Origin: Thalassospira tepidiphila MCCC 1A03514
Lineage (GTDB): Bacteria; Pseudomonadota; Alphaproteobacteria; Rhodospirillales; Thalassospiraceae
Direction of reading: 5' to 3'
Assembly (NCBI RefSeq): GCF_001662875.1
Contig: NZ_JPVZ01000001.1
Location: forward strand, 842,532-906,531
DNA: 64,000 nt
The notes under the pieces are model-generated. The model was not told the origin of the DNA and did not search any database. It was given only the letters and a program-made list of their open reading frames with translations. Made by a program: the position numbers and the translations under genes. This document shows, piece after piece, positions 18,396-27,837 of the stretch. Within the stretch, counting starts at the first letter, position 1. Every line of letters begins with the position of its first letter.

Positions 18396-19592
18396 TTATT
18401 CCGGCATGCCGGCCCGGATCCACTGACCAAGCTGCGCACGCTCTTCGTCGGTCATTTCCGTCATATTGCCAAGCGGCATGGCCCGACCAATAACCGCCTG
18501 TGCCAGAACACGCTGCGCATTGGCTTCGATCTGGGCCAGATCATCAAACATCACGCCTGCCGGGGCTTCGTCAAAGCCCTCGTCACTCGGGTTGGCCGAA
18601 TGGCAGGTCGAACAACGGGTCTGAACGATGGCCAAGGCATGGTTGGCGGTAATCACGTCTTCATCGGCACGCTTGACCGCGTTCGGATCATAAGATGCAA
18701 ACATCGCAAGGATCGCCATACCGACCGCAGCCGACGGAAGCTGCCATGCAATCGCCTTGCCGGTGCCGCCAGCATTGCGCGTGTTAAAGAAGTGGCGCAC
18801 CAACCCGCCGATGATCAGGATCAGACCGACAATCAGCCAGGACTGATCATGGGAAAACAGCATCGAATAGTGATTGCTGATCATCATCAGCAACACCGGA
18901 AGCGTCAGGTAGTTGTTATGCGTTGAACGCTGCTTGGCCTGGAGACCCAGTTTCGGATCGGGCTTTTCCCCGGCCATCAGGCTGGCGACGACCTTTTTCT
19001 GGTTGGGAATGATGATGCGAAACACATTGGCGGCCATGATCGTACCAATCATCGCACCGACATGGATAAACGCACCGCGCCCGCTGAACACATGGGTAAA
19101 CAGATAGCTCGCCGCCATGATCAGGATGAACAGCGCGACCGCCAGCGTATCGGTGCGTTTGCCAATCGCGCTTTTGCAGATGATGTCATAGATCACCCAA
19201 CCGGCAAACAGGCTGCCAAGCCCAATCAGGATCGCATCCATCTTGGTCAGCGCCAGAACGCTTGGGTCGATCAGATAGCTTTCGGCACTCCAGTAATACA
19301 TGGTGACCAAAAGCGCAAAGCCGGTAATCCAGGTGAAATAGGCCTCGTATTTGAACCAGTGCAGTTCGGGCGGCATGGAACTGGGTGCTACCATCCATTT
19401 GTTCACATGATAGAACCCGCCACCATGAACCATCCAGGCTTCGCCATAGACACCTTCATCCATGTCCGGGCGCTTGCGCAAACTCAGGTCAAGCCAGACG
19501 AAATAGAACGAAGACCCGATCCAGGCGATGCCCGTAATCAAATGCGCCCAGCGCAGGATCAGATTGATCCAGTCCTGAAACAGAATATCCAC
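18396..19592 (-). CDS. puuD: Membrane urate hydroxylase with cytochrome c domain (PuuD)
   Basis: Oxidises urate to 5-hydroxyisourate and passes electrons to its own c-type heme instead of oxygen, as known for PuuD. The 398 residues hold about eight or nine membrane helices (from IAWIGSSFYFVWLDLSL), conserved EAWMVHGGGFYHVNKW, and a C-terminal cytochrome c domain with heme motif CSTCH and later axial Met in GRAMPLGNMTEMT. No soluble uricase gene is seen in the window, so this is the uricolytic enzyme between XdhABC and UraH. It is divergent from the LysR gene at 19893 across 300 bases. Confidence 0.94.
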   Translation of the reverse strand: MDILFQDWINLILRWAHLITGIAWIGSSFYFVWLDLSLRKRPDMDEGVYGEAWMVHGGGFYHVNKWMVAPSSMPPELHWFKYEAYFTWITGFALLVTMYYWSAESYLIDPSVLALTKMDAILIGLGSLFAGWVIYDIICKSAIGKRTDTLAVALFILIMAASYLFTHVFSGRGAFIHVGAMIGTIMAANVFRIIIPNQKKVVASLMAGEKPDPKLGLQAKQRSTHNNYLTLPVLLMMISNHYSMLFSHDQSWLIVGLILIIGGLVRHFFNTRNAGGTGKAIAWQLPSAAVGMAILAMFASYDPNAVKRADEDVITANHALAIVQTRCSTCHSANPSDEGFDEAPAGVMFDDLAQIEANAQRVLAQAVIGRAMPLGNMTEMTDEERAQLGQWIRAGMPE

Positions 19593-19892
19593 GGTGCTTG
19601 AAACCTCCGTCTCGCCTGTGCGCGGTTTCCGGCGCGCTGGCAGCCCTGCCTTGATGATGCCCCGGGACGCATGAATGGCTCTGATGGCAGCATTTTGCCC
19701 GGGTTTAATTCAGTCGATCTGTAACACAGTCCCCCGACCGCCTCTATTATTTAGGGGTTGAGCATAATCGAAATGACTTTCAAAATAATCTTTAAAATGG
19801 CAGAGTGTGGCCGCTAATCTGCACATATAATGACTTAAAACGCCCACCAGAAATCAAGAAACAGCCCTCAGACATCAGGAGCTTCCCGCGCC
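19593..19892. other. divergent promoter region puuD / LysR
   Basis: A 300-base region without genes. It becomes AT-rich from about 19730 (CTCTATTATTTAGGGG, CATATAATGACTT), which fits promoters for both directions. No convincing sigma-54 box or unambiguous LysR palindrome was found. Confidence 0.5.
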
Positions 19893-20804
19893 ATGTCCGA
19901 CTTTGAGGACATCCAGATTTTTGTCCGTGTTGCCGAACTTGGCAACCTTTCTGCTGCCGGGCGCGAATTGCGCCATTCGGCGGCTGTGGTGTCAAACCGG
20001 ATTGCCCGCCTTGAAGAACGGCTTGGGGTGCGTTTGCTAAACCGCACAACGCGCCGGGTCAACCTGACGACCGAGGGGGATGTTTATTACCGGCACTGCC
20101 TGCGCATTCTTTCGGAAATGCAGGAAGCCGAAAACGCCATCGCCAATCAGAAAAACACCACCCGCGGCCCGGTCACGCTGACCTGCCCGGTGGCATTCGG
20201 CAACAAGTTTGTCGCCCCGATCATTCCGAAATTCGTTGAACAGAACCCGGATGTGCAAATCCGCCTGCATCTGTCTGATCGGTTGCTGGATCTGTTGCAA
20301 GACAAGGTCGATCTTGCCATCCGCATTGCCGAGCTTAAGGAAAGCTCGCTGATTGTCCGCAAGCTGGCCACCAACAAACGCATGCTGGTCGCAAGCCCGG
20401 ATTATCTCAAAAAGAACGGCGCACCCAAAGTTCCGGCAGACCTTTTGAACCACAATTGCCTGCTGCTGCGCTTCCCGGGATCACAGCAATATCAATGGAC
20501 CCTGCAAGGACCAAATGATGAACCACCGGTAACCCTGGCCGTCGCTGGTTCGATGGATTCCGATAACAGCGAAGTGTTGACCCGCTGGTGCCTTGACGGG
20601 CATGGCATTTCGCTGAAATCCAATTGGGAAGTCGACGAATATCTGCGCGACGGACGCCTTCAACGCGTCCTGCCCGATTACCAGCCACCGTCACATGCGG
20701 TCTATACGCTCTATCCGGAAAACCGTTATCTGCCGACGCGGGTCCGCGCCTTTGTCGATTTTCTCGTCTCGGAATTTGGCGGAACACCGCCCTGGGAACG
20801 TTAA
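19893..20804 (+). CDS. LysR-family transcriptional regulator
   Basis: A 303-residue LysR regulator of the large AaeR/DsdC-like group. The HTH is in EDIQIFVRVAELGNLSAAGR followed by HSAAVVSNRIARLEERLGVR. The effector domain begins about residue 90 (GPVTLTCPVAFGNKFVAPII). It is divergent from puuD with a 300-base shared promoter region, so it may control urate oxidation; this is positional inference. AGGAG lies 12 bases before ATG 19893. A terminator follows. Confidence 0.9.
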   Translation: MSDFEDIQIFVRVAELGNLSAAGRELRHSAAVVSNRIARLEERLGVRLLNRTTRRVNLTTEGDVYYRHCLRILSEMQEAENAIANQKNTTRGPVTLTCPVAFGNKFVAPIIPKFVEQNPDVQIRLHLSDRLLDLLQDKVDLAIRIAELKESSLIVRKLATNKRMLVASPDYLKKNGAPKVPADLLNHNCLLLRFPGSQQYQWTLQGPNDEPPVTLAVAGSMDSDNSEVLTRWCLDGHGISLKSNWEVDEYLRDGRLQRVLPDYQPPSHAVYTLYPENRYLPTRVRAFVDFLVSEFGGTPPWER

Positions 20805-20806
20805 AC

Positions 20807-20841
20807 AAAAAACGCCCCGGCATCTGCTCGGAGCGTTTTTT
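20807..20841. terminator. bidirectional terminator LysR / deacetylase
   Basis: AAAAAACGC and GCGTTTTTT arms enclose an inner CCG/CGG pair. A and T tails on both sides suit the convergent genes ending at 20804 and 20861. Confidence 0.8.
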
Positions 20842-20860
20842 GTGTTCGATTTAGACCGGT

Positions 20861-21898
20861 CTAATTTTTGGCAAGCGCCAGATACCCGCTCAGAACCGCA
20901 GCAACGTTTTGCCCAATCACATCATGGGCATAACCACCTTCCATGGTGAACATGGTTTTAAGCCCCATACGCCCGATCATCTGCCCGATCCGGTTGAAAT
21001 CATCGGTCTGGAGTTTGAAGTCGCAAATCGGTTCGGCTTCGTGCGCATCAACACCAAGAGCCACCACCAGCGCATCGGCCTGCCAGGTCAGAAGTTTCTG
21101 CATCGCCTTGGCAAAGCCAGCCCCCCAACCCGCGAAATCCGTACCCGCCGGCAGCGGAATATTCAGGTTGGCACCCTGCCCGTCATTGCGCCCGGTTTCA
21201 TTGGCATAGCCCATGAAGAACGGGAACTGATGGGTTGGATCGGCATGGATTGAAATCGTCAGAACATCGCCACGCTCATAGAAAATGTCCTGCGCACCGT
21301 TGCCGTGGTGGTAGTCGATATCAAGGATGGCGACCTTTTTCGCCCCCTTGGAAATCATGTGCTGGGCTGCGATGGCGGCATTGTTCAAGAAGCAATATCC
21401 ACCATAACGGTTGGCATGGGCATGATGCCCCGGCGGACGGGTCAGGGCAAAGGAAGCTTCGCCTTCGCTCCAGGTTGCCTCGGCTGCCGATATGACGGTT
21501 TGCGCCCCCCAATAGGCCGCCTTCCAGGTGCCTTGGGTGATCGGTGTATCAGATGAAATGGCATACTGCCCCAGACGCGCACTGATATGTTCGGGCCTGC
21601 CGCCTGAAAAACCGCCCGTCGGCCAGACATAGGGGAAGGCGTCACCGCTTTTCCCTGCCTTGGTCCATTCGCTCCAGGCGTTTTCCAGAAAATCAATATA
21701 GTCCGGCTCATGGATCGCGCGGATCGGGCCGATGCCGTGATCGGTCGGATCGACCAGCTGCGCCTTGATCGCGTGCGCTACGGCATCACGAATGATCGGA
21801 ATACGCCGGGCATTCTCGAAACATGGCACCATGCGTCCGTGATGCATTTCGCCTGCCCCGTCATGGGCATCGTGGCGCGAATTGAAGAAAACCCGCAT
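20861..21898 (-). CDS. Histone-deacetylase-family amidohydrolase, acetylpolyamine type
   Basis: Zinc amidohydrolase of the arginase/deacetylase fold, 345 residues. The charge-relay His pair is in RPPGHHAH, the metal ligands in DIDYHHGNG (Asp and His) and the Asp of VVALGVDAHEAEP, and the active-site Tyr region is near MEGGYAHD. Length, the N-terminal FNSRHDAHDGAGEMHHG and the insertion pattern fit acetylpolyamine amidohydrolases, which deacetylate acetylputrescine or related amines. That would suit nitrogen scavenging, but the exact substrate is inferred. It lies downstream of the chemoreceptor gene on the same strand, with a 78-base gap. Confidence 0.88.
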   Translation of the reverse strand: MRVFFNSRHDAHDGAGEMHHGRMVPCFENARRIPIIRDAVAHAIKAQLVDPTDHGIGPIRAIHEPDYIDFLENAWSEWTKAGKSGDAFPYVWPTGGFSGGRPEHISARLGQYAISSDTPITQGTWKAAYWGAQTVISAAEATWSEGEASFALTRPPGHHAHANRYGGYCFLNNAAIAAQHMISKGAKKVAILDIDYHHGNGAQDIFYERGDVLTISIHADPTHQFPFFMGYANETGRNDGQGANLNIPLPAGTDFAGWGAGFAKAMQKLLTWQADALVVALGVDAHEAEPICDFKLQTDDFNRIGQMIGRMGLKTMFTMEGGYAHDVIGQNVAAVLSGYLALAKN

Positions 21899-21976
21899 GG
21901 CACCGCTCTCCTGACTGAAAATCCTGACCGGGTACCATCATGACGCCCGACGCATCCTGTTGCACGCAGAAAGCGG

Positions 21977-23146
21977 CTATTTCTTGGCGGTATAAAGCAG
22001 CTTTTCGATGGTATCGAGGAACACACCCAACTGATTGCGCAGGCTTTCCGACTGATCGGCAAGACGACTGGCCATGTCGCGTGTGGTATCGGCAGCCTCC
22101 CCGGTACGCCCGGCCATATCGGAAACCACGGTGATATTGTCGGTGACTTCCTGTGCGCCGCTTGATGCCTGTTCGACATTGCGCGTGATGTTGGTCGACA
22201 AGTTCGCCTGAGTTTCGACATTGCCCGAAATCGTGTCCGAACGTGCCGCAAGATCATCGATCACACCTGCAATTTCGCGGATCGAGCCGACCGATTGTTC
22301 AATCGCGGTCTGAATGTCCTGAACCTTTTCCTCGATGCTTTCGGTTGCCTTGCTGGTCTGGTTGGCAAGTCCCTTGACCTCGTTGGCAACCACGGCAAAG
22401 CCCTTGCCGGCTTCACCGGCGCGCGCAGCCTCGATCGTCGCATTTAGCGCAAGCAAGTTGGTCTGAGCCGCGATGTCGCGGATAAAGCTGACCACTTCAA
22501 CGATCTCGCCAGCAGCCGCTTCCAGCTGTCCGATACGACCATCGGTTTCCTGGGCAAGGCCGTTGGCACGATTGGCGATCTCAACCGATTCACGTGCCTG
22601 TTCGGACACATTGCGGATTGCCTCGTTCAGCTCTTCGGATGCGGCCGAAAGTTCGCTGACATTGGCCGCCGTCTGGCGGGCTGCCGCGGCAACGTTGGTT
22701 GAACGTGAACTGGTTTCATGGGCGATGGAATTGGCGTCGCCGGATGCCTCGGAAAGGGCGGATGCGGCATTGGCAATGTCATCAACCGCGGCAAAGGAAC
22801 CGCTTTTGAATTCACCAAGAATGTCGGCAAACCCGGAAAGTTTCTGTTCAATCGAGGCACTTGCGGCATTAATCCGCTTGGCCGAAGACAGGTAATCCCC
22901 GACCAGCCCGGTTTCGACGATGCGCCGGTAATAACGGTTTTCGGAAACCGCCCCCATGGATGCCGCACTTTCGCGCAGGAACGCATCGTTGCGGTCAATC
23001 AGCCGGTTGATCGCAATAAACAGTTCGCGCATGTCAGGATGACTGTCGACATTGGTAATACGGGCTTCGTAATCACCATCGGCTGCGGCCAGGACCACGT
23101 CCAGTGCCTTTTTGATACCTGATTTTGAACTACCAAACAGCGACAT
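21977..23146 (-). CDS. Soluble methyl-accepting chemotaxis protein
   Basis: A 389-residue chemoreceptor with no membrane segment. The N-terminal 100 residues form a short input/HAMP-like part ([37 protein letters not shown]). The rest is a coiled-coil signalling domain with the conserved hairpin tip around [21 protein letters not shown], which docks CheW/CheA. No C-terminal CheR-binding pentapeptide is present. It is 44 bases downstream of a PAS-domain gene, which suggests the PAS protein supplies the sensory input. Confidence 0.92.
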   Translation of the reverse strand: MSLFGSSKSGIKKALDVVLAAADGDYEARITNVDSHPDMRELFIAINRLIDRNDAFLRESAASMGAVSENRYYRRIVETGLVGDYLSSAKRINAASASIEQKLSGFADILGEFKSGSFAAVDDIANAASALSEASGDANSIAHETSSRSTNVAAAARQTAANVSELSAASEELNEAIRNVSEQARESVEIANRANGLAQETDGRIGQLEAAAGEIVEVVSFIRDIAAQTNLLALNATIEAARAGEAGKGFAVVANEVKGLANQTSKATESIEEKVQDIQTAIEQSVGSIREIAGVIDDLAARSDTISGNVETQANLSTNITRNVEQASSGAQEVTDNITVVSDMAGRTGEAADTTRDMASRLADQSESLRNQLGVFLDTIEKLLYTAKK

Positions 23147-23190
23147 TAGAACCTCAAACCTTGTGTTTCCGGGAACCGCTTTGCGATCCT

Positions 23191-23724
23191 CTAGAGACTT
23201 TGAATAAACTCGTCGTACGACATGCCCATATCAGAAAGCTTCTGTGACAAGGCCTCGGATGCGGCTTTCATGCCATCCTTGCGGTTGGGCAGGCTTTCCT
23301 CGATTTTGCGAAGTTCCGCATAGAGAGGAATGATCGTTTCGCTCAAAACCTTTGGATCGGGCACCCGGCGATTGGAATGATATCCAACCACCTTGTGATT
23401 GGCGTCAAAGGACGGCGTCACGTGGGCATAGACCCAATAATGATCCCCGTTTCTGGCCATATTCACGACATAGGCAAAAATCTCGTGACCGGATGAAATC
23501 CGGTCCCACATAAGCTTGAAAACGCTGCGCGGCATATCCGGATGTCGGATCAGCGCATGCGGCTTCCCCAAAACCTCACCTTCCGAATAATCAGAAAGGC
23601 GCAAAAACACCTCATTGGCGTAGGTAATATGCCCTTTGAGATCCGTCTTGCTGACGATCAACTCGTCCGGTTTGAAATGACGTTCCCGCCCGGACGGCTG
23701 AATGCCTGAAGGCTTGTCGCTCAC
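23191..23724 (-). CDS. PAS-domain protein, Aer-like sensor
   Basis: A 177-residue cytoplasmic protein with one PAS domain (about residues 18-120). It resembles the FAD-binding PAS of the aerotaxis receptor Aer: [54 protein letters not shown]. The remaining residues form a helical tail. The start is GTG 23724 with GGGG about 9 bases upstream. It sits immediately before the soluble chemoreceptor. Cofactor binding is inferred from the Aer-like sequence, not shown. Confidence 0.88.
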   Translation of the reverse strand: MSDKPSGIQPSGRERHFKPDELIVSKTDLKGHITYANEVFLRLSDYSEGEVLGKPHALIRHPDMPRSVFKLMWDRISSGHEIFAYVVNMARNGDHYWVYAHVTPSFDANHKVVGYHSNRRVPDPKVLSETIIPLYAELRKIEESLPNRKDGMKAASEALSQKLSDMGMSYDEFIQSL

Positions 23725-24097
23725 CTTTTAAACCCCGATATTTTGTTTTTATTTCCATACGCACCTGCAATTGTAAGCTGCAGGCAGGATGCATTAATCG
23801 ATTATCATGTAAAAATGATCGTGCGAAGCCAAATATTGGGTTTCCGCACGCTTCTTTCTCAGTAGCTAACAGACTAATCTGGAATTATTATTGGATAAAG
23901 TATTATCAGGATGATGAATATTCAACCTCTGCTTGTTATCATCCAAATTGCGCAGACCGACCTTTTGTAAACCGATGAGTTGCAGAAGCCTTGTGCAAAG
24001 AATTGCGATCACAAAGGTTGCGCCGGACATGAATTAATCACCTTTGCAGGTATTTCATGTATCATCGTTGCAAACGGGAACCGTCAGGGACACACCG
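23725..24097. other. AT-rich divergent intergenic region with a hairpin at 23820-23850
   Basis: 373 bases without a gene, lying between the minus-strand PAS gene and the plus-strand small gene at 24098. CGTGCG (23820-23825) pairs with CGCACG (23845-23850), with further pairing inside. On the minus strand an ATCATTTTTAC tail follows, so it could end a short minus-strand RNA or form a leader structure. Promoters for both flanking genes must lie here. Confidence 0.45.
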
Positions 24098-24460
24098 ATG
24101 TCGAAAGATCTTCGGAATTTTCCATATCGTGTCGTTATTCACGAGAAACATTCCGCCCAAGCTGTGCTGGACTGGCTCGACATCAATGTCATGAGCAAGA
24201 ACTGGACGATGGGCATTCGGAATATCGAACTCCCGCGCGGCGACCAGAATGCCCCGATTGTCGATATGGTGATCTATTTCAATCGCCGCGAAGATATGGA
24301 ACGCTTCCGCGACAAGTGGGCCGGTAAAACCCGCGAACACAAGGTCAAGCTGCATGGCTGGCGCGCAGCACTCTATGCCCTGCGGCATCCAAAAACCGAG
24401 ATGATCGCTTATGAAAAGTCAGACGAACCAAGTCGGCCCAATCCCAAGAAGCCATCCTGA
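24098..24460 (+). CDS. Small conserved-looking protein of unknown function
   Basis: A 120-residue soluble, basic protein that I do not recognise. It starts MSKDLRNFPYRVVIHEKHSA with AGGGA 9 bases before ATG 24098. An earlier in-frame ATG at 24044 lacks such a site. The middle (IVDMVIYFNRREDMERFRDKW) looks like an alpha/beta strand-helix unit, and the tail is Pro/Lys-rich and probably disordered. It has its own terminator and no operon partner. Coding-like composition and a good ribosome site support it as a real gene. Confidence 0.75.
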   Translation: MSKDLRNFPYRVVIHEKHSAQAVLDWLDINVMSKNWTMGIRNIELPRGDQNAPIVDMVIYFNRREDMERFRDKWAGKTREHKVKLHGWRAALYALRHPKTEMIAYEKSDEPSRPNPKKPS

Positions 24461-24476
24461 CAAACCGTCATAAGAA

Positions 24477-24506
24477 AAGCCCCGCGCAAGCTAATGCACG
24501 GGGCTT
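24477..24506. terminator. bidirectional terminator
   Basis: AAGCCCCG (24477-24484) and CGGGGCTT (24499-24506) pair around a 14-base loop. On the minus strand it is followed by TTCTTATG, so it can also end the bmp transcript that converges from the right. Confidence 0.8.
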
Positions 24507-24543
24507 CGTCATTTAACCGATCCGGATGGATCGGAAATCCGAC

Positions 24544-25626
24544 TTATTTCGGCAGTTCGGCATCAATGCCTTTGATGTACCAGTCCATGCCAAGAAGCAT
24601 TTCGTCGGTTGCATCTTCGCCTTCTTTAATGCGCAGTTCGCCCGCCTGATCATAGATCGGACCGGCAAACGGATGGATTTCACCCGAAGCAATTTTGGCT
24701 TCGGTTTCTTCGGCCAGTGCTTTCACGTCGTCAGGCATGTTGGTGTAGGGTGCCAACTCAACCATGCCGCTGTCGATACCACCCCAGGTGTCCTGGGATT
24801 CCCAAGTACCGTCCATAACTGCTTTGGCACGCGATACATAGTATTTGTCCCAGTTATCAACAATCGCGGTCAGCTGTGCCTTCGGAGCGAACTTGATCAT
24901 GTCAGACGCCTGACCGAAACCAAGCACGCCACGGTTTTCAGCAACCTGAAGCGGTGCCGGGCTGTCGGTGTGCTGAACCATAATGTCTGCACCCTGGTCA
25001 ATCAGGGCCTTGGCAGCATCGCCTTCCTTGCCCGGATCATACCAGGTGTTGGCCCAAACAACCTTGACCTGAACGTCCGGGTTGACCGACCACGCACCAA
25101 GCATAAAGGAGTTGATGCCACGGACAACTTCCGGGATCGGGAAGGAGCCGACATAACCAACGATGTTCGACTTGGTCATTTTACCGGCGATCACACCAGC
25201 AACATAACGGCCTTCATAGAAACGTGCGGCATAGGTGGACAGGTTGTCAGCACGCTTGTAACCGGTTGCATGTTCGAATTTGACATTCGGGAACTGCTTG
25301 GCAACTTTTTCGGTCGGGTTCATGAAACCGAACGAGGTGGTGAAGATCAGGTTGTGGCCGGTCTGGGCCATCTGACGGATCACGCGTTCAGCATCGGCAC
25401 CTTCCGGCACGCTTTCGACATAGCTGGTCGATGCGGCATCGCCGAGTTCAGCTTCGATGGCCTGACGGCCAATGTCGTGACGGTAAGACCAGCCATGGTC
25501 ACCAATCGGGCCGACATAGATAAAACCGGCCTTAACGTCTTCGGCCTGGGCTGCACCCATGCCGGTTGCGAGGGCACCAACAGCCGCAACGGCGGCAAGT
25601 GTGCGCTTCACGAGGCTTGCATTCAT
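24544..25626 (-). CDS. BMP-family ABC transporter substrate-binding protein
   Basis: Periplasmic binding protein of the BmpA/PnrA family, known to bind purine nucleosides; 360 residues. It has a Sec signal peptide ending AAQAE (about residue 29), then VKAGFIYVGPIGDHGWSYRH, and the family pattern NIVGYVGSFPIPEVVRGINS. GGGAGA stands 8-9 bases before ATG 25626. The matching permeases and ATPase lie upstream on the same strand. The xanthine dehydrogenase and guanine deaminase neighbours make purines the likely cargo. No lipobox Cys is present. Confidence 0.93.
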   Translation of the reverse strand: MNASLVKRTLAAVAAVGALATGMGAAQAEDVKAGFIYVGPIGDHGWSYRHDIGRQAIEAELGDAASTSYVESVPEGADAERVIRQMAQTGHNLIFTTSFGFMNPTEKVAKQFPNVKFEHATGYKRADNLSTYAARFYEGRYVAGVIAGKMTKSNIVGYVGSFPIPEVVRGINSFMLGAWSVNPDVQVKVVWANTWYDPGKEGDAAKALIDQGADIMVQHTDSPAPLQVAENRGVLGFGQASDMIKFAPKAQLTAIVDNWDKYYVSRAKAVMDGTWESQDTWGGIDSGMVELAPYTNMPDDVKALAEETEAKIASGEIHPFAGPIYDQAGELRIKEGEDATDEMLLGMDWYIKGIDAELPK

Positions 25627-25728
25627 AGTTTCAGTCTCCCTGTTAGACACTCAATCAGGATTTATACGTAATTCCTGATCGCAATCAATGACGCGTTCCT
25701 GCACAAACCAAATCTCAGACAAACCGGC

Positions 25729-25746
25729 CAAGCCCTGCCCGGCTTG
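25729..25746 (-). terminator. hairpin between the permease and the binding-protein gene
   Basis: CAAGCC-CTGCCC-GGCTTG forms a 6-bp stem inside the 211-base gap between the permease stop (25838) and the binding-protein start (25626). No long T-run follows. It may be a processing or attenuation site, and the gap is large enough for a separate promoter. Confidence 0.4.
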
Positions 25747-25837
25747 TGTGAGGTTTGGCAAGTACAGTCTTCCTCCCGTCGTCGGGCCGAAACATCATTT
25801 AACGTGTTCCGGTCCCGCAGTTAAGGCCACCAAAACC

Positions 25838-26758
25838 CTATTGGGCGGCCCTGAACGCCTGACCGATACAGGCCGGCGCATTCAGTCTGATTTTCGCACG
25901 GTCGCTTGAAATAATCACCAGCACGATCACAGTCGCCAGATACGGCAACATCGACATGAACTGGCTTGGCACATGAATGCCAGCCCCCTGCGCATGCAAC
26001 TGCATTACAGAAATCAGGCCAAACATATAGGCCCCGGCAACCAGACGCCCCGGACGCCAGGTGGCAAACACCACCAGCGCCAGCGCGATCCAGCCACGAC
26101 CGGCTGTCATGTTTTCCGCCCACATCGGCGTGTATGAAAGCGACAGATACGCGCCACCAAGGCCCGCCATCGCGCCGCCAAACATGGTGGCAAGATAGCG
26201 AATCTTGATCACCGAATAGCCAATCGCATGCGCCGAATGATGGGAATCCCCAACAGCCTTAAGAATGAGACCCGCACGCGATTTAGACAGGAACCACGCG
26301 ATGCCAATCACAGCCGCGATTGACAGATAAACCAGAAAATCCTGCCCAAACAGGATCGGGCCGATGATCGGAATGGCACTGATGCCCGGGATCGAAAGGG
26401 CTGGCAGCGGATCAATCGCAAAGCCGACAAATCCAGATCCGACAAGTGCTGAAAAACCAACCCCGAAGATCGTAAGCGCAAGACCCGTCGCCACCTGATT
26501 GGCCATCAGCGTCAGGGTCAAAAATGCAAAGATCAGCGACATCAATGTGCCCGCCGCAACCGCAGCCAGAATACCAAGAGAAGCCGATCCGCTTGATGCC
26601 GTCACCGCAAAACCGGCAATCGCCCCAACCAGCATCATGCCTTCAACACCAAGGTTAAGCACACCGGATTTCTCGGTAATCAGTTCACCCGATGCCGCCA
26701 GCAAAAGCGGCGTGGAGGCGGTGATCACGGTCAAGATAAAGGGAACAATCCATTCCAT
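25838..26758 (-). CDS. ABC transporter permease, purine nucleoside type
   Basis: Inner-membrane permease (BPD_transp_2 family), 306 residues with about eight to nine hydrophobic segments. It starts MEWIVPFILTVITASTPLLL and has the typical GELITEKSGVLNLGVEGMML motif of BmpA-linked permeases. It overlaps the previous permease at the TAATG junction (1 base). It should form a heterodimer with that permease and work with the two-domain ATPase encoded first. Confidence 0.93.
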   Translation of the reverse strand: MEWIVPFILTVITASTPLLLAASGELITEKSGVLNLGVEGMMLVGAIAGFAVTASSGSASLGILAAVAAGTLMSLIFAFLTLTLMANQVATGLALTIFGVGFSALVGSGFVGFAIDPLPALSIPGISAIPIIGPILFGQDFLVYLSIAAVIGIAWFLSKSRAGLILKAVGDSHHSAHAIGYSVIKIRYLATMFGGAMAGLGGAYLSLSYTPMWAENMTAGRGWIALALVVFATWRPGRLVAGAYMFGLISVMQLHAQGAGIHVPSQFMSMLPYLATVIVLVIISSDRAKIRLNAPACIGQAFRAAQ

Positions 26759-27837
26759 TATGCGGTTCTCCCTTTTGCCGCGATGGAGCCGAAACGAATG
26801 CGGTATTTGGTCAAAACATCACTGGCCAGCAGGAAGAACAACAAGATCCCCTGGAAAAGCCCGGTCACAGCATTGGGCAGGCCGAGTGTAATTTGCGCCA
26901 GTTCGCCACCAAGATAGGTCAGGGCCATGATCAAACCGCCAAACAGAATGCCAACCGGATGCAAACGCCCAAGGAAGGCCACGATAATCGCGGTAAAGCC
27001 ATAGCCCGGCGAGATCGATGGCTGAAGCTGCCCGATGGGGCCTGACACCTCAAACAAACCGGCCAGACCGGCCAGCGCACCGCCCAGAAGAAGGGTAAAC
27101 CAGACCATGCGTTTTTGACGGAACCCGACATGGCGGGCGGCCTGCGGGGCCTTGCCGACAACACGTAGCTGGAACCCGATCACCGATTTTGACAGCAACA
27201 ACCAACCGGCAATCACGACGAACACGGCAACGGCCGTACCAAGATGCACACGCGATCCTTCAAAAATGATCGGAAGCAAACCGGCATCCGGGAACGGACG
27301 GGATTCCGGGAAGTTGAAGCCTTCCGGGTTACGCCAAGGACCATGCACCAGGAAGCTTAGAAACAGCGTTGCAACATAGGTCAGCATCAGGCTGGTCAGA
27401 ATTTCATTGGCGTTAAAGCGCGTGCGCAGCAATGCCGGGATCGCCCCCCAAAACGCACCGCCCAGCGCGCCCAGCACAAACATGGCCGGCAGCAAAAGCA
27501 CGCTTTCGCTGTCATGGAAATAAAGTGCCAGCCCCCCGCCGAAAATCGCCCCCATGGTCAACTGGCCTTCAGCCCCGATGTTCCAGACATTGGCCCGGAA
27601 CCCCATGGCAAGACCGACCGCAATGATGACAAGCGGGGTCGCCTTCACAAACAGCTCGGAGATGCCATAGCTGTTATTGATCGGCAGAATGAAGAACGTA
27701 TAAAGCGCGTCAAACGGGTTCTTGCCCATAAAGGCAAAGATGATCCCGCCGACGACAAGCGTCATAAGGATTGCCAGAACCGGCGACAGATAAACCATCG
27801 CCTGTGAATGCTGGCGACGGGGTTCAAGCCTGACCAA
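26758..27837 (-). CDS. ABC transporter permease, purine nucleoside type
   Basis: Second permease of the importer, 359 residues, with a short basic N-terminus and about nine membrane segments. Seen: NIGAEGQLTMGAIFGG, RFNANEILTSLMLTYVA and QPSISPGYGFTAIIVAFLG, all typical of this family. The start is TTG 27837 with AGGGAGG 5 bases upstream, overlapping the ATPase gene by 14 bases. Confidence 0.92.
   Translation of the reverse strand: MVRLEPRRQHSQAMVYLSPVLAILMTLVVGGIIFAFMGKNPFDALYTFFILPINNSYGISELFVKATPLVIIAVGLAMGFRANVWNIGAEGQLTMGAIFGGGLALYFHDSESVLLLPAMFVLGALGGAFWGAIPALLRTRFNANEILTSLMLTYVATLFLSFLVHGPWRNPEGFNFPESRPFPDAGLLPIIFEGSRVHLGTAVAVFVVIAGWLLLSKSVIGFQLRVVGKAPQAARHVGFRQKRMVWFTLLLGGALAGLAGLFEVSGPIGQLQPSISPGYGFTAIIVAFLGRLHPVGILFGGLIMALTYLGGELAQITLGLPNAVTGLFQGILLFFLLASDVLTKYRIRFGSIAAKGRTA

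Noticed and set aside
24526..25671. 381-residue plus-strand open frame
   Set aside because: Antisense to the BMP binding protein gene, which has a signal peptide, ribosome site and terminator.
25627..25837. sigma-54 promoter for the BMP binding protein
   Set aside because: Several GG-N10-GC coincidences occur, but none has a -24 box resembling TGGCAC.
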